Assembly (NCBI GenBank): GCA_029202385.1
Contig: CP119314.1
Location: forward strand, 5,321,001-5,385,000
Direction: 5' to 3'
DNA: 64,000 nt
Origin: Candidatus Sphingomonas phytovorans
GTDB taxonomy: Bacteria; Pseudomonadota; Alphaproteobacteria; Sphingomonadales; Sphingomonadaceae
The notes under the pieces are model-generated. The model was not told the DNA's origin and made no database searches. It saw only the letters and a program-made list of their open reading frames with translations. This document shows positions 36,601 to 47,202 of this stretch, one piece after another; within the stretch, counting starts at the first letter, position 1; the number at the start of each line of letters is the position of its first letter. A program made the translations under genes and the position numbers.

Positions 36601-37647
36601 CTATTTCAACAGATAGGGCAGCGATACGGAGAAGGACGATTGCTTCGCCATTGCCCCTTCCGGGCGGATTCGGACATGCGTGACGGCGCCTTCCGAGGCT
36701 GGGTTGCCGGCGATGGGCGTGTACGTCCAGGAAATCGCGCCGTCAGACGAGAAATCCACGTCGTCCGTGCCGTCGGACGGCCCGCCATAGCGCAGGGTGA
36801 CGGTGGAGGCGGGGGAGCCCTCGGTCAGGCTGAACACCGTGCCCGAGGATGTGCCGTCGCCGTCAAGCGCCACCAGCGAGCCGGCGGGCGTCGGCACGAT
36901 GATCGCCAGGGTGCCGGTGTCGAGCGGGACGATGTCGGGGTTGGAGACGGCGGCGGTCAGACGGCGCCGGCTGCCCGGGATCGTCTTGGGCCTGCTGGTG
37001 CCGTTGGTGCCGTCCCAGGTCGTCAGGCTGCTGATCGTCGTGACGACGTTCAGCGGGGATACGACCAGCGTCACCGTGATGGTCGTATCCCCGCTGCCGG
37101 TATCCGGAACGCCGATGCACAGGCCGAGCGCGCCGATGCCGGGGCACAGGTTCCAGTCCCAGTGGATCGTGATCGTGTCGGTATAGGTGCCCGGCGCCAG
37201 CACCGCGGTGGACGAGGGCGTGACATAGAAGGGCAGGTCGGCCGAGCTCCCGCCCAGCAGGCCGAGAAGGTTGAGCAGGTTGTTCTGCATGTAATCCAGC
37301 GTCGCGCCTTGCGCGAAACGGTAGGTGCCGGCCGGATCGGCCGAGGCGATATAGTTCGCCGTCGCGGTGCCGCCGGAAAGCTTCAGCTTGAAGTTGTTCT
37401 GGCTGGTGAACTTGGCGCGGATATAGTTGCTGCCGAGCAGCACCAGCACGCTGGTGGGGCAGACGATCCCGGCGCGGGTCTGCAGTCCCGGGACGACGCC
37501 GGCCTTCACAGCGGCGGGCGAATAGGTGCCGAGCGTGGTGGTGACGTTGGGGCTGAGGGTGCAGGCAAGGGCGGGGGCGGCGAGCAGGGCCAGCCAGACG
37601 GCGATGGCCGACGCAACATATTTCAGGCTGGCCGAAACGGTACGCAT
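36601..37647 (-). CDS. secreted spore coat protein U (SCPU) domain protein, two-domain
   Basis: A 348-residue exported protein with a signal peptide (about 28 residues, ending ALA). The N-terminal domain (about 29-195) has the SCPU pattern: CTLSPNVTTTLGTYSP, a conserved second Cys in GIVCP, LPFYV, and GTYTDTITIHWDW. The C-terminal domain (about 215-348) is beta-rich and ends SFSVSLPYLLK, like a second pilin-type beta-sandwich. Two-domain SCPU proteins such as CsuE are tip adhesins of archaic chaperone-usher pili. No usher or chaperone is adjacent; a complete locus lies at 52-57 kb. It may be the tip subunit for that system or a stand-alone secreted protein. Divergent from the flavoprotein gene. 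Confidence 0.75.
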   Translation of the reverse strand: MRTVSASLKYVASAIAVWLALLAAPALACTLSPNVTTTLGTYSPAAVKAGVVPGLQTRAGIVCPTSVLVLLGSNYIRAKFTSQNNFKLKLSGGTATANYIASADPAGTYRFAQGATLDYMQNNLLNLLGLLGGSSADLPFYVTPSSTAVLAPGTYTDTITIHWDWNLCPGIGALGLCIGVPDTGSGDTTITVTLVVSPLNVVTTISSLTTWDGTNGTSRPKTIPGSRRRLTAAVSNPDIVPLDTGTLAIIVPTPAGSLVALDGDGTSSGTVFSLTEGSPASTVTLRYGGPSDGTDDVDFSSDGAISWTYTPIAGNPASEGAVTHVRIRPEGAMAKQSSFSVSLPYLLK

Positions 37648-37776
37648 CGCCGCGCAGCTATAGATATTGATCGTTTATACCGTGCTAACGCGTTGCCGGA
37701 CCGGTCGGGGCAGGGTGGCGAAGGAGCGAACGCCGCGCGAGTGGCCGAAATCGCCGCACCCCGCTATGGCGCGGCC

Positions 37777-39396
37777 ATGCTCCGCATCACTGAACTGAAA
37801 CTCCCGCTCGACCATCCCGAGGAAGCCCTGGCGGCCGCGATCCGCAAGCGCCTGCGCATCACGCCGCGGGACATGGTCCGCTACGCCGTCGCCCGGCGCG
37901 CCCATGATGCCCGCGACAAGACCGACATCCAGCTCGTCTATTCGGTCGACGTGACCCTTCGCGACGAGGCCCCGGTCCTCGCCCGCTTCCGCAAGGACCG
38001 CCATGTCCAGCGCACGCCAGACACCGGCTATCGCTTTCCCGTCCGGGCGCCGTCCGGCTGGAGCGGTCCTCGCCCCGTCGTCATCGGCGCCGGGCCGTGC
38101 GGTCTGTTCGCGGGGCTGATCCTCGCCCAGATGGGTTTCCGCCCGATCATCCTCGATCGCGGCAAGGAGGTGAAGCAGCGCACCAAGGACACCTGGGGCC
38201 TGTGGCGGCGCAGCGTGCTCGACCCCGAATCCAACGTCCAGTTCGGGGAGGGCGGGGCCGGCACTTTTTCCGACGGCAAGCTCTACAGTCGGATCAAGGA
38301 CCCGCGGCATCTCGATCGCAAGGTGCTCATCGAATTCGTCAAGGCCGGCGCGCCGGCGGAGATACTGACCGAGGCGCACCCGCATATCGGCACCTTCCGC
38401 CTGGTGGCGATGGTCCAGAGCATGCGCGAGACGATCGAGGGGCTTGGCGGCGAATACCGGTTCGGGCACCGGGTCGACGGGATCGATATCGCGACCGATG
38501 CGCAAGGGGAGCGCCGCGTGCGCGGGCTGCGCCTGCACACCGGGGACTATCTGGAGGCGGAACATGTGGTGCTCGCGGTCGGTCACAGCGCGCGCGACAC
38601 GTTCCACATGCTCCATGACGAGGGCGTGTTCGTCGAGGCGAAGCCCTTCTCGATCGGCGTGCGCATCGAACACCCCCAGTCCTGGATCGACGATGCCCGT
38701 TTCGGCCATTCGGCCGGCCACCCGATCCTCGGCGCTGCCGACTACAGCCTGTCGCACCACTGCGGGAACGGCCGCACCGTCTACAGCTTCTGCATGTGCC
38801 CCGGCGGCACCGTCGTCGCCGCGACCTCGGAGGAAGGCCGCGTCGCCACCAACGGCATGAGCCAATATTCGCGCAACGAGCGCAACGCCAATTCAGGCAT
38901 CGTCGTCGGCATCGATCCGGCGCGCGACTATCCGGACCATGCCCTGGCCGGCATCGCGCTCCAGCGGCATTGGGAATCGCGCGCCTATGTCGCGGGCGGC
39001 TCGACCTACAAGGCACCGGCCCAGACCCTGGGGGATTTCCTCGCCGGCCGCGCCTCGACCAGCCTGGGGGCCGTCGTCCCTTCCTATCTGCCTGGCGTGT
39101 CGCCGACCGACCTGGCCGAATGCCTGCCCGAGTTCGCCGTCACCGCGATGCGCGAGGCGCTGGTCGCCTTCGGCCGGGAGATTCCCGGCTACGATCATCC
39201 CGATGCAGTGATGACCGGGGTCGAGACGCGCACCTCGTCGCCGGTCAGGATCACCCGCGGCGCCGACTTCCAGAGCCTCAATACCGCGGGCCTGTTTCCG
39301 GCCGGCGAGGGCGCCGGCTATGCGGGCGGTATCCTCTCGGCGGCGGTGGACGGAATCAAGGTGGGCGAGGCGGTGGCCGCGCGCATCATGGGATAG
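37777..39396 (+). CDS. FAD/NAD(P)-dependent oxidoreductase (COG2509-like)
   Basis: A 539-residue cytosolic flavoprotein. The N-terminal domain (about 1-90) holds LPLDHPEEALAAAIRKRLRI and DVTLRDE, as in the COG2509 group. The Rossmann FAD motif VVIGAGPCGLFAGLILAQMGFRPIILDRG lies at about 104-132. Further segments are FGEGGAGTFSDGKLYSRI, HCGNGRTVYSFCMCPGG, SQYSRNERNANSGIVVGID and GLFPAGEGAGYAGGI (about 508-522). Substrate and physiological role unknown. The start is the ATG at 37777, where family sequence begins; the open frame runs far upstream but has no family sequence there. It converges on corC with 22 bp between the stops. Confidence 0.88.
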   Translation: MLRITELKLPLDHPEEALAAAIRKRLRITPRDMVRYAVARRAHDARDKTDIQLVYSVDVTLRDEAPVLARFRKDRHVQRTPDTGYRFPVRAPSGWSGPRPVVIGAGPCGLFAGLILAQMGFRPIILDRGKEVKQRTKDTWGLWRRSVLDPESNVQFGEGGAGTFSDGKLYSRIKDPRHLDRKVLIEFVKAGAPAEILTEAHPHIGTFRLVAMVQSMRETIEGLGGEYRFGHRVDGIDIATDAQGERRVRGLRLHTGDYLEAEHVVLAVGHSARDTFHMLHDEGVFVEAKPFSIGVRIEHPQSWIDDARFGHSAGHPILGAADYSLSHHCGNGRTVYSFCMCPGGTVVAATSEEGRVATNGMSQYSRNERNANSGIVVGIDPARDYPDHALAGIALQRHWESRAYVAGGSTYKAPAQTLGDFLAGRASTSLGAVVPSYLPGVSPTDLAECLPEFAVTAMREALVAFGREIPGYDHPDAVMTGVETRTSSPVRITRGADFQSLNTAGLFPAGEGAGYAGGILSAAVDGIKVGEAVAARIMG

Positions 39397-39418
39397 GGAT
39401 GTCTGGCCTGGCCAGCGT

Positions 39419-40348
<930 letters not shown>

Positions 40349-40356
40349 GTGGTGTG

Positions 40357-40869
40357 TCAGTCCTCGCGTATCAGATAAGGGTCATGCAGGCCCAGCGACG
40401 CCAGCGCATCGGTTTCGATACTCTCCATCGCCTCGGCCTCACGATCTTCCATATGATCATAGCCGAGTAAATGCAGCGTGCCATGCACGATCAGGTGCGT
40501 CGCATGATCCTCTATCGCGATATTCCGCTCGGCCGCCTCGCGCAGGCAGACGCCATGCGCCAGCACGATATCGCCGAGCAGCACCTCGCCATCGTCCGAA
40601 TTCTGGTCGATCGTGTCGAGCAGGTCGGGCTGCACCATCGGGAAGCTCAGCACGTTGGTCGGCTTGTCCTTGTGGCGGTACTGCGCGTTGAGCGTCTGCA
40701 CTTCCTCATCGGTGGTCAGCCGGACCGAGATTTCGATCAGTGCCGTGGCGGTGAGCATTTCGCCGTGCGGCGTACGCTCCATCGCTGCCGTGGCGGCACG
40801 CAGCGCGAGCGCCTCCCAGTCGGTGCTCTCCGGCCAGGGCGATTCGATCGAGAGGGCGGTTTCAAGCAT
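40357..40869 (-). CDS. ybeY: endoribonuclease YbeY
   Basis: A 170-residue zinc endoribonuclease needed for 16S rRNA 3'-end maturation and ribosome quality control. The zinc site is seen as HGTLHLLGYDH (about residues 127-137), the family signature H-x3-H-x5-H, and NAQYRHKDKPTNVLSFPM (about 74-91) is a second conserved segment. The start is the ATG at 40869, where the frame overlaps the 3' end of phoH by 8 bp, implying coupled translation. It lies between phoH and corC. Confidence 0.95.
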   Translation of the reverse strand: MLETALSIESPWPESTDWEALALRAATAAMERTPHGEMLTATALIEISVRLTTDEEVQTLNAQYRHKDKPTNVLSFPMVQPDLLDTIDQNSDDGEVLLGDIVLAHGVCLREAAERNIAIEDHATHLIVHGTLHLLGYDHMEDREAEAMESIETDALASLGLHDPYLIRED

Positions 40870-41860
40870 CGACGCCCTCATAAGCCTCGACGATCCGCCC
40901 GACGATCGGGTGCCGCACCACGTCGCCCGCGCCGAAACGGCAGATCGACAGGCCCTCGACGCCCTCAAGTCGCCCGACCGCGTCGTTAAGTCCGGACGCG
41001 GCCATGCCGCCCGGAAGGTCCGTCTGCTTGGGGTCGCCGCACACCACCATGCGGCTGTTCTCGCCGAAACGGGTCAGGAACATCTTCATCTGTGCCGGCG
41101 TGGTGTTCTGCGCCTCGTCCAGGATGATGAAGGCGTCGGCCAGCGTGCGGCCGCGCATGAAGGCGATCGGCGCGATCTCGATTTCGCCCGACAGGATGCG
41201 CCGCTCGACCTGTTCAGCCGGCAGGCAATCGTTCAGCGCGTCGTAGAGCGGGCGGAGATAGGGATCGACCTTCTCCTTCATGTCGCCGGGCAGGAAGCCA
41301 AGCTTCTCGCCCGCCTCCACCGCGGGCCGCGACAGGATCAGCCGCTGAACACTGCCGGTGATCAGCTGCGCCACCGCCTGCGCCACCGCGATATAGGTCT
41401 TGCCCGTGCCCGCCGGCCCAAGCGCGAAGATGATGTCGTGGTTGAGCAGCTCGCGCATATAATGCTGCTGCGCCAGGGTGCGCGGCACGATCGTCTTCTT
41501 GCGCGTGCGGATCATCACCTGCGGTGCGCCGTCCGCATCGGCGCGGATGATGCCGGCAAGCGTCGGCTCGGCCGACATCGCGATCACCGCATCGACCAGT
41601 CCGGCATCGGCCCGCTCGCCGCGCACGATCCGGTTGTACAGGCTCTGCAGCACGTCGCGCGCCGCCGCGACCGCTTCGGCCGTGCCCTCGAGCCCAACCC
41701 GGTTCCCGCGCGCGGTGATGTACACCCCCATCCGGTTCTCCAGCAGCAGCAGGTTCTGGTCGAACTCGCCGAAGAGCTGCGGCATAAGCTGGGGCTTGTC
41801 GAACACGACCTCGGCACGGCTGCGGTCACCGGACTGGGCTTGGACAGGCTTGCGGCTCAT
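40862..41860 (-). CDS. phoH: PhoH family ATPase
   Basis: A 332-residue cytosolic P-loop ATPase. The N-terminal region (about 20-100) is a KH-like or R3H-type nucleic-acid-binding segment. The ATPase domain shows the Walker A motif FALGPAGTGKTYIAVAQAV (about 145-163), Walker B FIILDEAQNTTPAQ (about 244-257) and VCGDPKQTDLPGG. PhoH proteins work with YbeY in RNA processing and are phosphate-starvation genes in some bacteria. It overlaps ybeY by 8 bp and lies 225 bp downstream of miaB. GGAACCGC lies upstream of its ATG (41860). Confidence 0.94.
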   Translation of the reverse strand: MSRKPVQAQSGDRSRAEVVFDKPQLMPQLFGEFDQNLLLLENRMGVYITARGNRVGLEGTAEAVAAARDVLQSLYNRIVRGERADAGLVDAVIAMSAEPTLAGIIRADADGAPQVMIRTRKKTIVPRTLAQQHYMRELLNHDIIFALGPAGTGKTYIAVAQAVAQLITGSVQRLILSRPAVEAGEKLGFLPGDMKEKVDPYLRPLYDALNDCLPAEQVERRILSGEIEIAPIAFMRGRTLADAFIILDEAQNTTPAQMKMFLTRFGENSRMVVCGDPKQTDLPGGMAASGLNDAVGRLEGVEGLSICRFGAGDVVRHPIVGRIVEAYEGVDA

Positions 41861-42085
41861 GCGGTTCCTTCGGGCGGGAGGAAAAGGGCGGGCGACTCAC
41901 CCGAACTGACCGCGTGGCGCGGTGTTCCGGGGAGGGGGCGAGTCTGCTGCATCCGCTCGCGAGTTTGGCAGAGCGCGGGCGGGGAGGACAGAGGGAAACG
42001 AGCAACACCGCCGATCTTTCGGCAAGTGTCGTATCTTCGCACACGCCAATACTCTCCCTTCCCCGGCGAAGAAGAGAAGCGGGCC

Positions 42086-43408
42086 TCAGGCCACCGCGCG
42101 CACCTGCTCCACACCCGACACCGAATTCGGCCATGCCGCTTCGATCTCCACTTCGATCACGTCGCCGATCGCGGCGCCGGAAACGAGATGCACCGATTGA
42201 AGCCACGGGCTCTTGCCGATCAGCTGGCCCGGCAGCTTGCCCTTGCGCTCGAGCAATATCTCGCAGCGGCGCCCGACGCTTGCCTTGTTGAAGGCCTCCT
42301 GGTCGCGGTTGAGCGCTGCCTGCAGACGCTGCAGTCGCTCGTCCATCACTTCGGCCGGGACCTGGTCGTCCATGTCGGCGGCGGGCGTGCCCGGGCGGGG
42401 GCTGTATTTGAAGCTGAACGCCTGGGCGTAGCCGACCGAATCGACCAGGCTCAGCGTCTCGGCGAAATCGGCCTCGGTTTCGCCGGGGAAGCCGACGATG
42501 AAATCGCCCGACAGGGCGATGTCGGGCCGCGCCGCGCGGACACGGTCGAGGATGCGCAGATAGGAATCGCGGCTGTGGCTGCGGTTCATCGCCTTGAGGA
42601 TCCGGTCGCTGCCGGCCTGTACCGGCAAATGGAGGAACGGCATCAGCTTCGCGACGTCGCGGTGCGCCTCGATCAACCCCTGGGTCATGTCGTTGGGATG
42701 GCTGGTGGTGTAGCGGATGCGCGCCAGCCCCTCGATCCGGTCGAGTTCGCGGACCAGTGCATCGAGTCCGCCGGTGCGGCCCGTGGCATCGTCGCCGGTC
42801 CAGGCATTGACGTTCTGCCCGAGCAGCGTGATCTCCCGCGCGCCCGCATCGACCAGCGCCTTCGCTTCATCGACGATCGCTGCCCAGGGCCGGCTGACTT
42901 CGGCGCCACGGGTATAGGGTACGACGCAATAGGTGCAGAATTTGTCGCAGCCTTCCTGTACCGTCAGGAACGCCGAGGGCGGCACGCGACGACGGGCGGG
43001 CAGGGCGCCGAACTTGGTCTCTACCGGCATGTCGGTGTCGAGCGCTGCCTCGCCCCGGGCTGCCTTCGCGACCAGCTCGGGCAGGTTGTGATAGGCTTGC
43101 GGGCCGACGACGATATCCACTTTCGCGCGCCGCACGATCTCGGCACCCTCGGCCTGCGCGACGCAGCCCGCGACCGCGATCATCGGCTCGCGGCCGTGCT
43201 TCCGCAGCCGACCGATGTCCGAATAGACCTTCTCCGTCGCCCTTTCGCGGATGTGGCAGGTGTTGAGCACGATCAGGTCGGCGGTGCTGGCATCGTCGGT
43301 CGCGCTCAGCCCTTCGGCGGCCATGAGCTCGCTCATGCGATCGCCGTCATACATATTCATCTGGCAACCGAACGACTTGACGTGAAAGGTCTTGGGGGAG
43401 GGTTTCAT
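42086..43408 (-). CDS. miaB: tRNA-2-methylthio-N6-dimethylallyladenosine synthase MiaB
   Basis: Radical-SAM methylthiotransferase that completes ms2i6A37 in tRNAs reading UNN codons. It has 440 residues. The N-terminal domain has the cluster cysteines ([29 protein letters not shown]); the radical-SAM motif is [15 protein letters not shown] (about 153-167). Conserved ASRPW-type and LLGQNVNAW segments follow, and a C-terminal TRAM domain runs from about 375 to 440. It overlaps plsC by 4 bp (the ATGA at 43405). Its neighbours match the usual alphaproteobacterial order. Confidence 0.96.
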   Translation of the reverse strand: MKPSPKTFHVKSFGCQMNMYDGDRMSELMAAEGLSATDDASTADLIVLNTCHIRERATEKVYSDIGRLRKHGREPMIAVAGCVAQAEGAEIVRRAKVDIVVGPQAYHNLPELVAKAARGEAALDTDMPVETKFGALPARRRVPPSAFLTVQEGCDKFCTYCVVPYTRGAEVSRPWAAIVDEAKALVDAGAREITLLGQNVNAWTGDDATGRTGGLDALVRELDRIEGLARIRYTTSHPNDMTQGLIEAHRDVAKLMPFLHLPVQAGSDRILKAMNRSHSRDSYLRILDRVRAARPDIALSGDFIVGFPGETEADFAETLSLVDSVGYAQAFSFKYSPRPGTPAADMDDQVPAEVMDERLQRLQAALNRDQEAFNKASVGRRCEILLERKGKLPGQLIGKSPWLQSVHLVSGAAIGDVIEVEIEAAWPNSVSGVEQVRAVA

Positions 43409-44349
43409 GATGGCGGCGCTATAGGTCCAGGCGATTGAGGCGGCAAATCCTCTCCATCCCGGGAAGGAGCGGGCGCCTCGTAGCGCACCGGCCCGACATC
43501 ATAGGCGAACGGCCTGAGCGGGTGGCCCAGCGTTTTCACCAGCGCTTCCTCGATCCGTCGCCGGCTTTCGGCGGCGATTGCCTTGCGCCCCGGAAAGTCG
43601 TGCGGATCGAAGGGGTCCAGGAAATGAACCCGCATCCTGAAGGAGCCGCGCCGCGACAGCAGGCGCTTGGCGTTGTCCACACCGCTCTCGACGCCGATCC
43701 AGCCAACTTCCTCGCCCATCGCGCCGTAGTCGAGCAGCACCGGCTGGACCAGCACGCCGGGCGGAGGTGGCTCGAGCACGCGGAGCATCGAGGTCTTGAA
43801 CGGCAGCAGCGACTTGCCGTCGGTCGTCGTCCCTTCAGGGAACACGGTCACCGACCAGTTCTCGGCCAGCGCCTCGCGCAGCTGGTTGATCTGTTCCGCG
43901 ACGCCCATGCGGTTCTCGCGCTTCACGAAGACGGTGCGGTTGAGCACGGAGAGCCACCCCACCACCGGCGCAGCGCGAATTTCCTCCTTGGCGACGAAGG
44001 CGGTGCCGCTCTGTCCGGCGATCGCCAGGATGTCGATCCAGCTCAGATGGTTGGAGATGTAGAAGACATCGCGCTTCAGCGGCACGCCGACCCGTTCGAC
44101 CCGTGCCCCGGCGAACCGCGCGGCCCAGCCGAGAAAGACCTTGGGCCAGGGCGATCCGATACGGAGCAGCCGCCACAGATAATGGAGCGGAACGGTGATG
44201 AGCAGGCCGAGTACAAGCCCCGAGGCGCGCAGCACGATCCGGGCCCGGCCGAGTGCGTCTATCGGCGCCGGATTACCGGCGGCTGCCTCGGCGCGTCGTC
44301 GGTCGGCGTCGCTCATCGGGATGGCGCCCCCCGGTTGGGCTTCGGTCAA
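43405..44349 (-). CDS. plsC: 1-acyl-sn-glycerol-3-phosphate acyltransferase (PlsC-like)
   Basis: A membrane-bound acyltransferase of 314 residues that converts lysophosphatidic to phosphatidic acid. One N-terminal membrane helix (about 42-65) is followed by the catalytic [12 protein letters not shown] (NHx4D box, about residues 98-109), VKRENRMG and [10 protein letters not shown] (the glycerol-phosphate-binding box, about 166-175). The start at 44349 gives a family-like length; an ATG 33 nt downstream is also in frame. It lies 5 bp after fur and overlaps miaB, so it belongs to the same operon. Confidence 0.9.
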   Translation of the reverse strand: MTEAQPGGAIPMSDADRRRAEAAAGNPAPIDALGRARIVLRASGLVLGLLITVPLHYLWRLLRIGSPWPKVFLGWAARFAGARVERVGVPLKRDVFYISNHLSWIDILAIAGQSGTAFVAKEEIRAAPVVGWLSVLNRTVFVKRENRMGVAEQINQLREALAENWSVTVFPEGTTTDGKSLLPFKTSMLRVLEPPPPGVLVQPVLLDYGAMGEEVGWIGVESGVDNAKRLLSRRGSFRMRVHFLDPFDPHDFPGRKAIAAESRRRIEEALVKTLGHPLRPFAYDVGPVRYEAPAPSRDGEDLPPQSPGPIAPPS

Positions 44350-44354
44350 CAGGC

Positions 44355-44777
44355 CTACGCCTTGCGGTCCAGCGCGACGCCGTAAAGCTCCATGCGATGG
44401 TCGACGAGGCGGAAGCCAAGCCGTTCGGCGATTGCCTTCTGCAACTGTTCGAGCTCGGGATCGACGAACTCGATCACCTTGCCGGTCTCGACGTCGATAA
44501 GGTGGTCGTGATGCGACTCAGGTGCCGGCTCGTAGCGCGAGCGGCCATCGCCGAAATCATGGCGGTCGAGGATGCCGGCTTCCTCGAACAGGCGCACCGT
44601 GCGGTACACGGTCGCGATCGAGATGCCCGGGTCGATCGCCGAGGCGCGGGCATAGACTTTCTCTACGTCCGGGTGATCCTCGGCCTCGGAGAGAACGCGC
44701 GCGATGACGCGGCGTTGGTCGGTAATGCGCAGGCCCTTTTCATTGCACAGGGCCTCGAGGTCTATCTTGCGTGCCAT
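44355..44777 (-). CDS. fur: Fur family transcriptional regulator
   Basis: A metal-sensing repressor of about 140 residues. The N-terminal winged helix is LEALCNEKGLRITDQRRVIARVL..., with STVYR-like IATVYRTVRLFEEAGIL (about 54-70). The dimerisation domain has SHHDHLIDVETGKVIEF (about 89-105). The CxxC pair of E. coli Fur (HHDHLICLDCGK) is absent, as in many alphaproteobacterial Fur/Mur proteins, so it may respond to manganese or iron. The ATG at 44777 is preferred; an ATG 9 nt earlier is in frame. It is followed by plsC and miaB. A repressor autoregulating its own promoter is common in this family. Confidence 0.93.
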   Translation of the reverse strand: MARKIDLEALCNEKGLRITDQRRVIARVLSEAEDHPDVEKVYARASAIDPGISIATVYRTVRLFEEAGILDRHDFGDGRSRYEPAPESHHDHLIDVETGKVIEFVDPELEQLQKAIAERLGFRLVDHRMELYGVALDRKA

Positions 44778-44833
44778 GCACGCCATGTAGTCTCTTTGGG
44801 CTTATTGATAAAGGGCAACCGACTCGCAATAAG

Positions 44834-44879
44834 CCGGAGCCCCCCTTTCCGTCGCCGGGGGCGGGGCGGGGGGCTCCGG
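44834..44879 (-). terminator. hairpin terminator after mucR
   Basis: CCGGAGCCCCCC (44834-44845) and GGGGGGCTCCGG (44868-44879) form a 12-bp stem, with a GC-rich loop, 17 bp beyond the mucR stop codon on the minus strand. No U tract follows. The fur promoter lies just beyond it. Confidence 0.65.
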
Positions 44880-44895
44880 GGGCCGAATTCTGGGG

Positions 44896-45312
44896 TCAGC
44901 GCGTCTTGCGGCGCTTCGTGCCGAGGCCGATCTTCTTCGCCAGGGTGCGGCGCTGTTCGGCATAGTTGGGCGCGACCATCGGATAGTCGGCCGGCAGGTT
45001 CCACTTCGCGCGATATTGCTCCGGCGTCATCTGATAGTGCGTCATCAGGTGGCGCTTCAGCATCTTCAGCTTCTTGCCGTCTTCTAGGCAGACGATGTAG
45101 TCTGGCTTGATCGACGAACGCACTGAAACCGCAGGTTCCTGCTTCACTTCCGGTGCCGGAGCGGTGCCGCCAAGGCCGGAGAGCGCGCCGTGCACGTTCG
45201 CGATCAGCACCGGCAGGTCCGAAACGGCCACGCTATTGTTGCTGACATGTGCAGCAACAATATCAGCGGTCAGCGTAATCAAGGTTTCCTGCAGCTCGCT
45301 TTGCGTATCCAT
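44896..45312 (-). CDS. mucR: MucR family transcriptional regulator
   Basis: A 138-residue Ros/MucR-type regulator that controls surface polysaccharides, motility and cell cycle in alphaproteobacteria. The N-terminal helix oligomerisation region ([37 protein letters not shown]) is followed by a C-terminal zinc finger: [39 protein letters not shown] (about 74-112). It has a single visible Cys plus His ligands in the variant finger. It ends TKRRKTR. It lies between rimI and fur, the usual place. Confidence 0.93.
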   Translation of the reverse strand: MDTQSELQETLITLTADIVAAHVSNNSVAVSDLPVLIANVHGALSGLGGTAPAPEVKQEPAVSVRSSIKPDYIVCLEDGKKLKMLKRHLMTHYQMTPEQYRAKWNLPADYPMVAPNYAEQRRTLAKKIGLGTKRRKTR

Positions 45313-45422
45313 TATATTCCTTTCGACCCATTATTCGGTTGCATTGAACTCGCATCCGTGTTTCGCGCTATCCTACTTTGAATCGCAACGTGCAAGTAAC
45401 AATTGTAGAATCGAAACCGTTT

Positions 45423-45899
45423 TCAGCGAAGGTCGCGGCGATAGGTAAAGGCATCGAAAGCTTGTCCTGTGGTGCCGCGGTAGTAGTTACGTCGCTCGCC
45501 AACCTTAACGAAGCCTGTACCGCGATATAGCTTGATCGCATCATTGCCCTCGCGGACTTCAAGGTGAAGAGTAACTGCACCTGATGTTATGGCATCGGCA
45601 ATGACGGAACGTAGTAAAGCGGCCGCGACGCCACGACGTCGCATTGCGGGCAATGTCGCGAGCAGCAGCAGTTCGGCTTCGTCGGCGACGATGCGCGACA
45701 GCGCGAAGCCGGCGGGCTCCCCGTCCAGTGTCGCGATGGTCAGCCATACGCCCGGCATGGCGAGGATGCCGAGGCACTGGTTGCGAGTCCATGCCTCGCC
45801 GAAGCGCGGATCGAACGCCCCCTGCATGAGCTGATCGACCAGGGCGAGATCGGCAACGCTGCCGGAACGCAATTCGATCATATGCAGCATCGTACTCAT
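45423..45899 (-). CDS. rimI: ribosomal-protein-alanine acetyltransferase RimI-like GNAT
   Basis: A GNAT-family enzyme of 158 residues; RimI acetylates the N-terminal alanine of ribosomal protein S18. The acetyl-CoA loop is ATLPAMRRRGVAAALLRSVI (about residues 81-100), preceded by AELLLL. EVREGNDAIKLYRGTGFVKVGERRNYY (about 114-140) matches the RimI C-terminal motif. It overlaps the tsaB stop by 4 bp (ATGA), and this tsaB-rimI pairing is typical. A start a few codons later (MLHMIEL) is also possible. Confidence 0.9.
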   Translation of the reverse strand: MSTMLHMIELRSGSVADLALVDQLMQGAFDPRFGEAWTRNQCLGILAMPGVWLTIATLDGEPAGFALSRIVADEAELLLLATLPAMRRRGVAAALLRSVIADAITSGAVTLHLEVREGNDAIKLYRGTGFVKVGERRNYYRGTTGQAFDAFTYRRDLR

Positions 45900-46531
45900 T
45901 GAGCCGGCGCGAGGGGCTTCGCGTCGGGCGCCCGGCCGTAGATCGGGCGGGGCGGCAAGGTGGCAAGGGGCTTTGGTAGCAGTACCGCGTCGGCGGCGCT
46001 GGGCAGCGCTTCGGTGAGTGCTGCCGTGTCGTCCAGGGCTTTGAGGAATCGCACGCCATTGCCGATCCCGGGGCGCCCTTGCAGCAGGGCGAGCGCCGCC
46101 TCGGGCTTGAGCGAGGCGAGCGCGGAGACGGGCGCGAGCTGAGCGTCGAAGGCCTGCATGAAGACCTCGCCATGCCCGCCTTCAAGCACCACGGCAAGGT
46201 TCGGCCAGTCCGGATTCAGCGCTAAACCACCCGCCGCGACAATGGCCATCGAGGAATAGCCGAATGCCTCGGCACCCCAGCCGAGGGCGAGTCCGCGCGC
46301 GGCGGCAATCCCCACGCGGACGCCGGTGAAACTGCCCGGCCCGCAATCGACCAGGATGCGCGGTGCCCGGCCGCCTTCGGGCAGTTCGGCGATCATCGGC
46401 ACCAGCCGTTCGGCATGCCCGCGACCGACTACCTCGTGACGCGCGGCAATTACCCCCCCATCCTCGATCAGTGCGACCGAGCAGGCGGCGGTGGCCGTTT
46501 CGATGACGAGGGTCCGGGCCGTTTCAGGCAA
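45896..46531 (-). CDS. tsaB: tRNA threonylcarbamoyladenosine biosynthesis protein TsaB
   Basis: A 211-residue partner of TsaD/TsaE in making t6A37 on ANN-decoding tRNAs. It has the ASKHA fold: [18 protein letters not shown] (about 6-23), [12 protein letters not shown], and [21 protein letters not shown] (about 62-82), the family signature. The start is a TTG at 46531 that overlaps the stop of the upstream nitroreductase gene by 8 bp; the protein then opens [12 protein letters not shown] longer open frame continues upstream but has no family sequence there. It overlaps rimI by 4 bp downstream. Confidence 0.92.
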   Translation of the reverse strand: MPETARTLVIETATAACSVALIEDGGVIAARHEVVGRGHAERLVPMIAELPEGGRAPRILVDCGPGSFTGVRVGIAAARGLALGWGAEAFGYSSMAIVAAGGLALNPDWPNLAVVLEGGHGEVFMQAFDAQLAPVSALASLKPEAALALLQGRPGIGNGVRFLKALDDTAALTEALPSAADAVLLPKPLATLPPRPIYGRAPDAKPLAPAQ

Positions 46532-47120
46532 TCGTGTTGAACCGTTCGAACTCCGGCCGCGGCAGCCGATCGAAGATCGTCGAAGGGTCGCCGTGCCCCA
46601 GCGTCGAGATGAAGTTGGAATGGACGGCAGGCGTATCAGCAAAGAAGGCTGAGTCCACCTTGCCGTTGTCGAAGCCCGACATCGGCCCAGTATCCAGGCC
46701 CAGCGCACGTGCCGCAATGATGAAATAGGCGCCCTGCAGGCTCGAGTTGCGCATGGCCGAGGCTGCCCGAAGCTCGCTGTTGCCGTCGAACCAGCTCTTG
46801 GCCGTCTGGTTGTGGGGGAACAGATCAGGCAGATGCTCGTGGAAATTGGTGTCCATGCCGAGGATCACCGTCACCGGCGCTGCGAGGATCTTCGGCGCGT
46901 TCTGCGCGCTGGCGCAAGCGGCGAGCCTGGCCTTGGACTCGTCGCTCACGCACCAGACCAGCCGGGCGGGCAGCTGGTTGGCTGAGGTAGGGCCCCATTT
47001 CATCAGGTCCCAGATCGCGTGCAGTTCGGCCTCGGTGACGGGTTCGTCGGTATAGCCGTTATAGGTGCGCGCGACGCGAAAGATCGTGTCGAGCGCCGCG
47101 TCGGACAGCTTCTCGCTCAT
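46524..47120 (-). CDS. nitroreductase family protein (RutE/HadB-like)
   Basis: A 198-residue FMN-dependent reductase. The first segment [25 protein letters not shown] and [18 protein letters not shown] (about 40-57) bind FMN phosphate. [28 protein letters not shown] (about 123-150) is the family signature. It is near the malonic semialdehyde reductase RutE branch, but no rut genes surround it, so the role could be general quinone, nitro-compound or enoyl reduction. It overlaps tsaB by 8 bp, suggesting one operon. Confidence 0.88.
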   Translation of the reverse strand: MSEKLSDAALDTIFRVARTYNGYTDEPVTEAELHAIWDLMKWGPTSANQLPARLVWCVSDESKARLAACASAQNAPKILAAPVTVILGMDTNFHEHLPDLFPHNQTAKSWFDGNSELRAASAMRNSSLQGAYFIIAARALGLDTGPMSGFDNGKVDSAFFADTPAVHSNFISTLGHGDPSTIFDRLPRPEFERFNTIA

Positions 47121-47202
47121 GCGTAATTCCTCGACCAGTGCTGAAACAGGGGATATCGGTTTTCAGCTTTTCACGATCCGGCGGCAAATATCCAGAGGCG
47201 GA

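Noticed and set aside
35917..37776. Upstream extension of the flavoprotein frame by about 620 codons.
   Set aside because: The extension is antisense to the spore-coat-U protein and its promoter, has no flavoprotein-like sequence, and the family N-terminus begins at 37777.
40613..43438. A 941-codon plus-strand frame antisense to ybeY, phoH and miaB.
   Set aside because: All three genes on the other strand have full diagnostic motifs; this frame is a GC-driven shadow.
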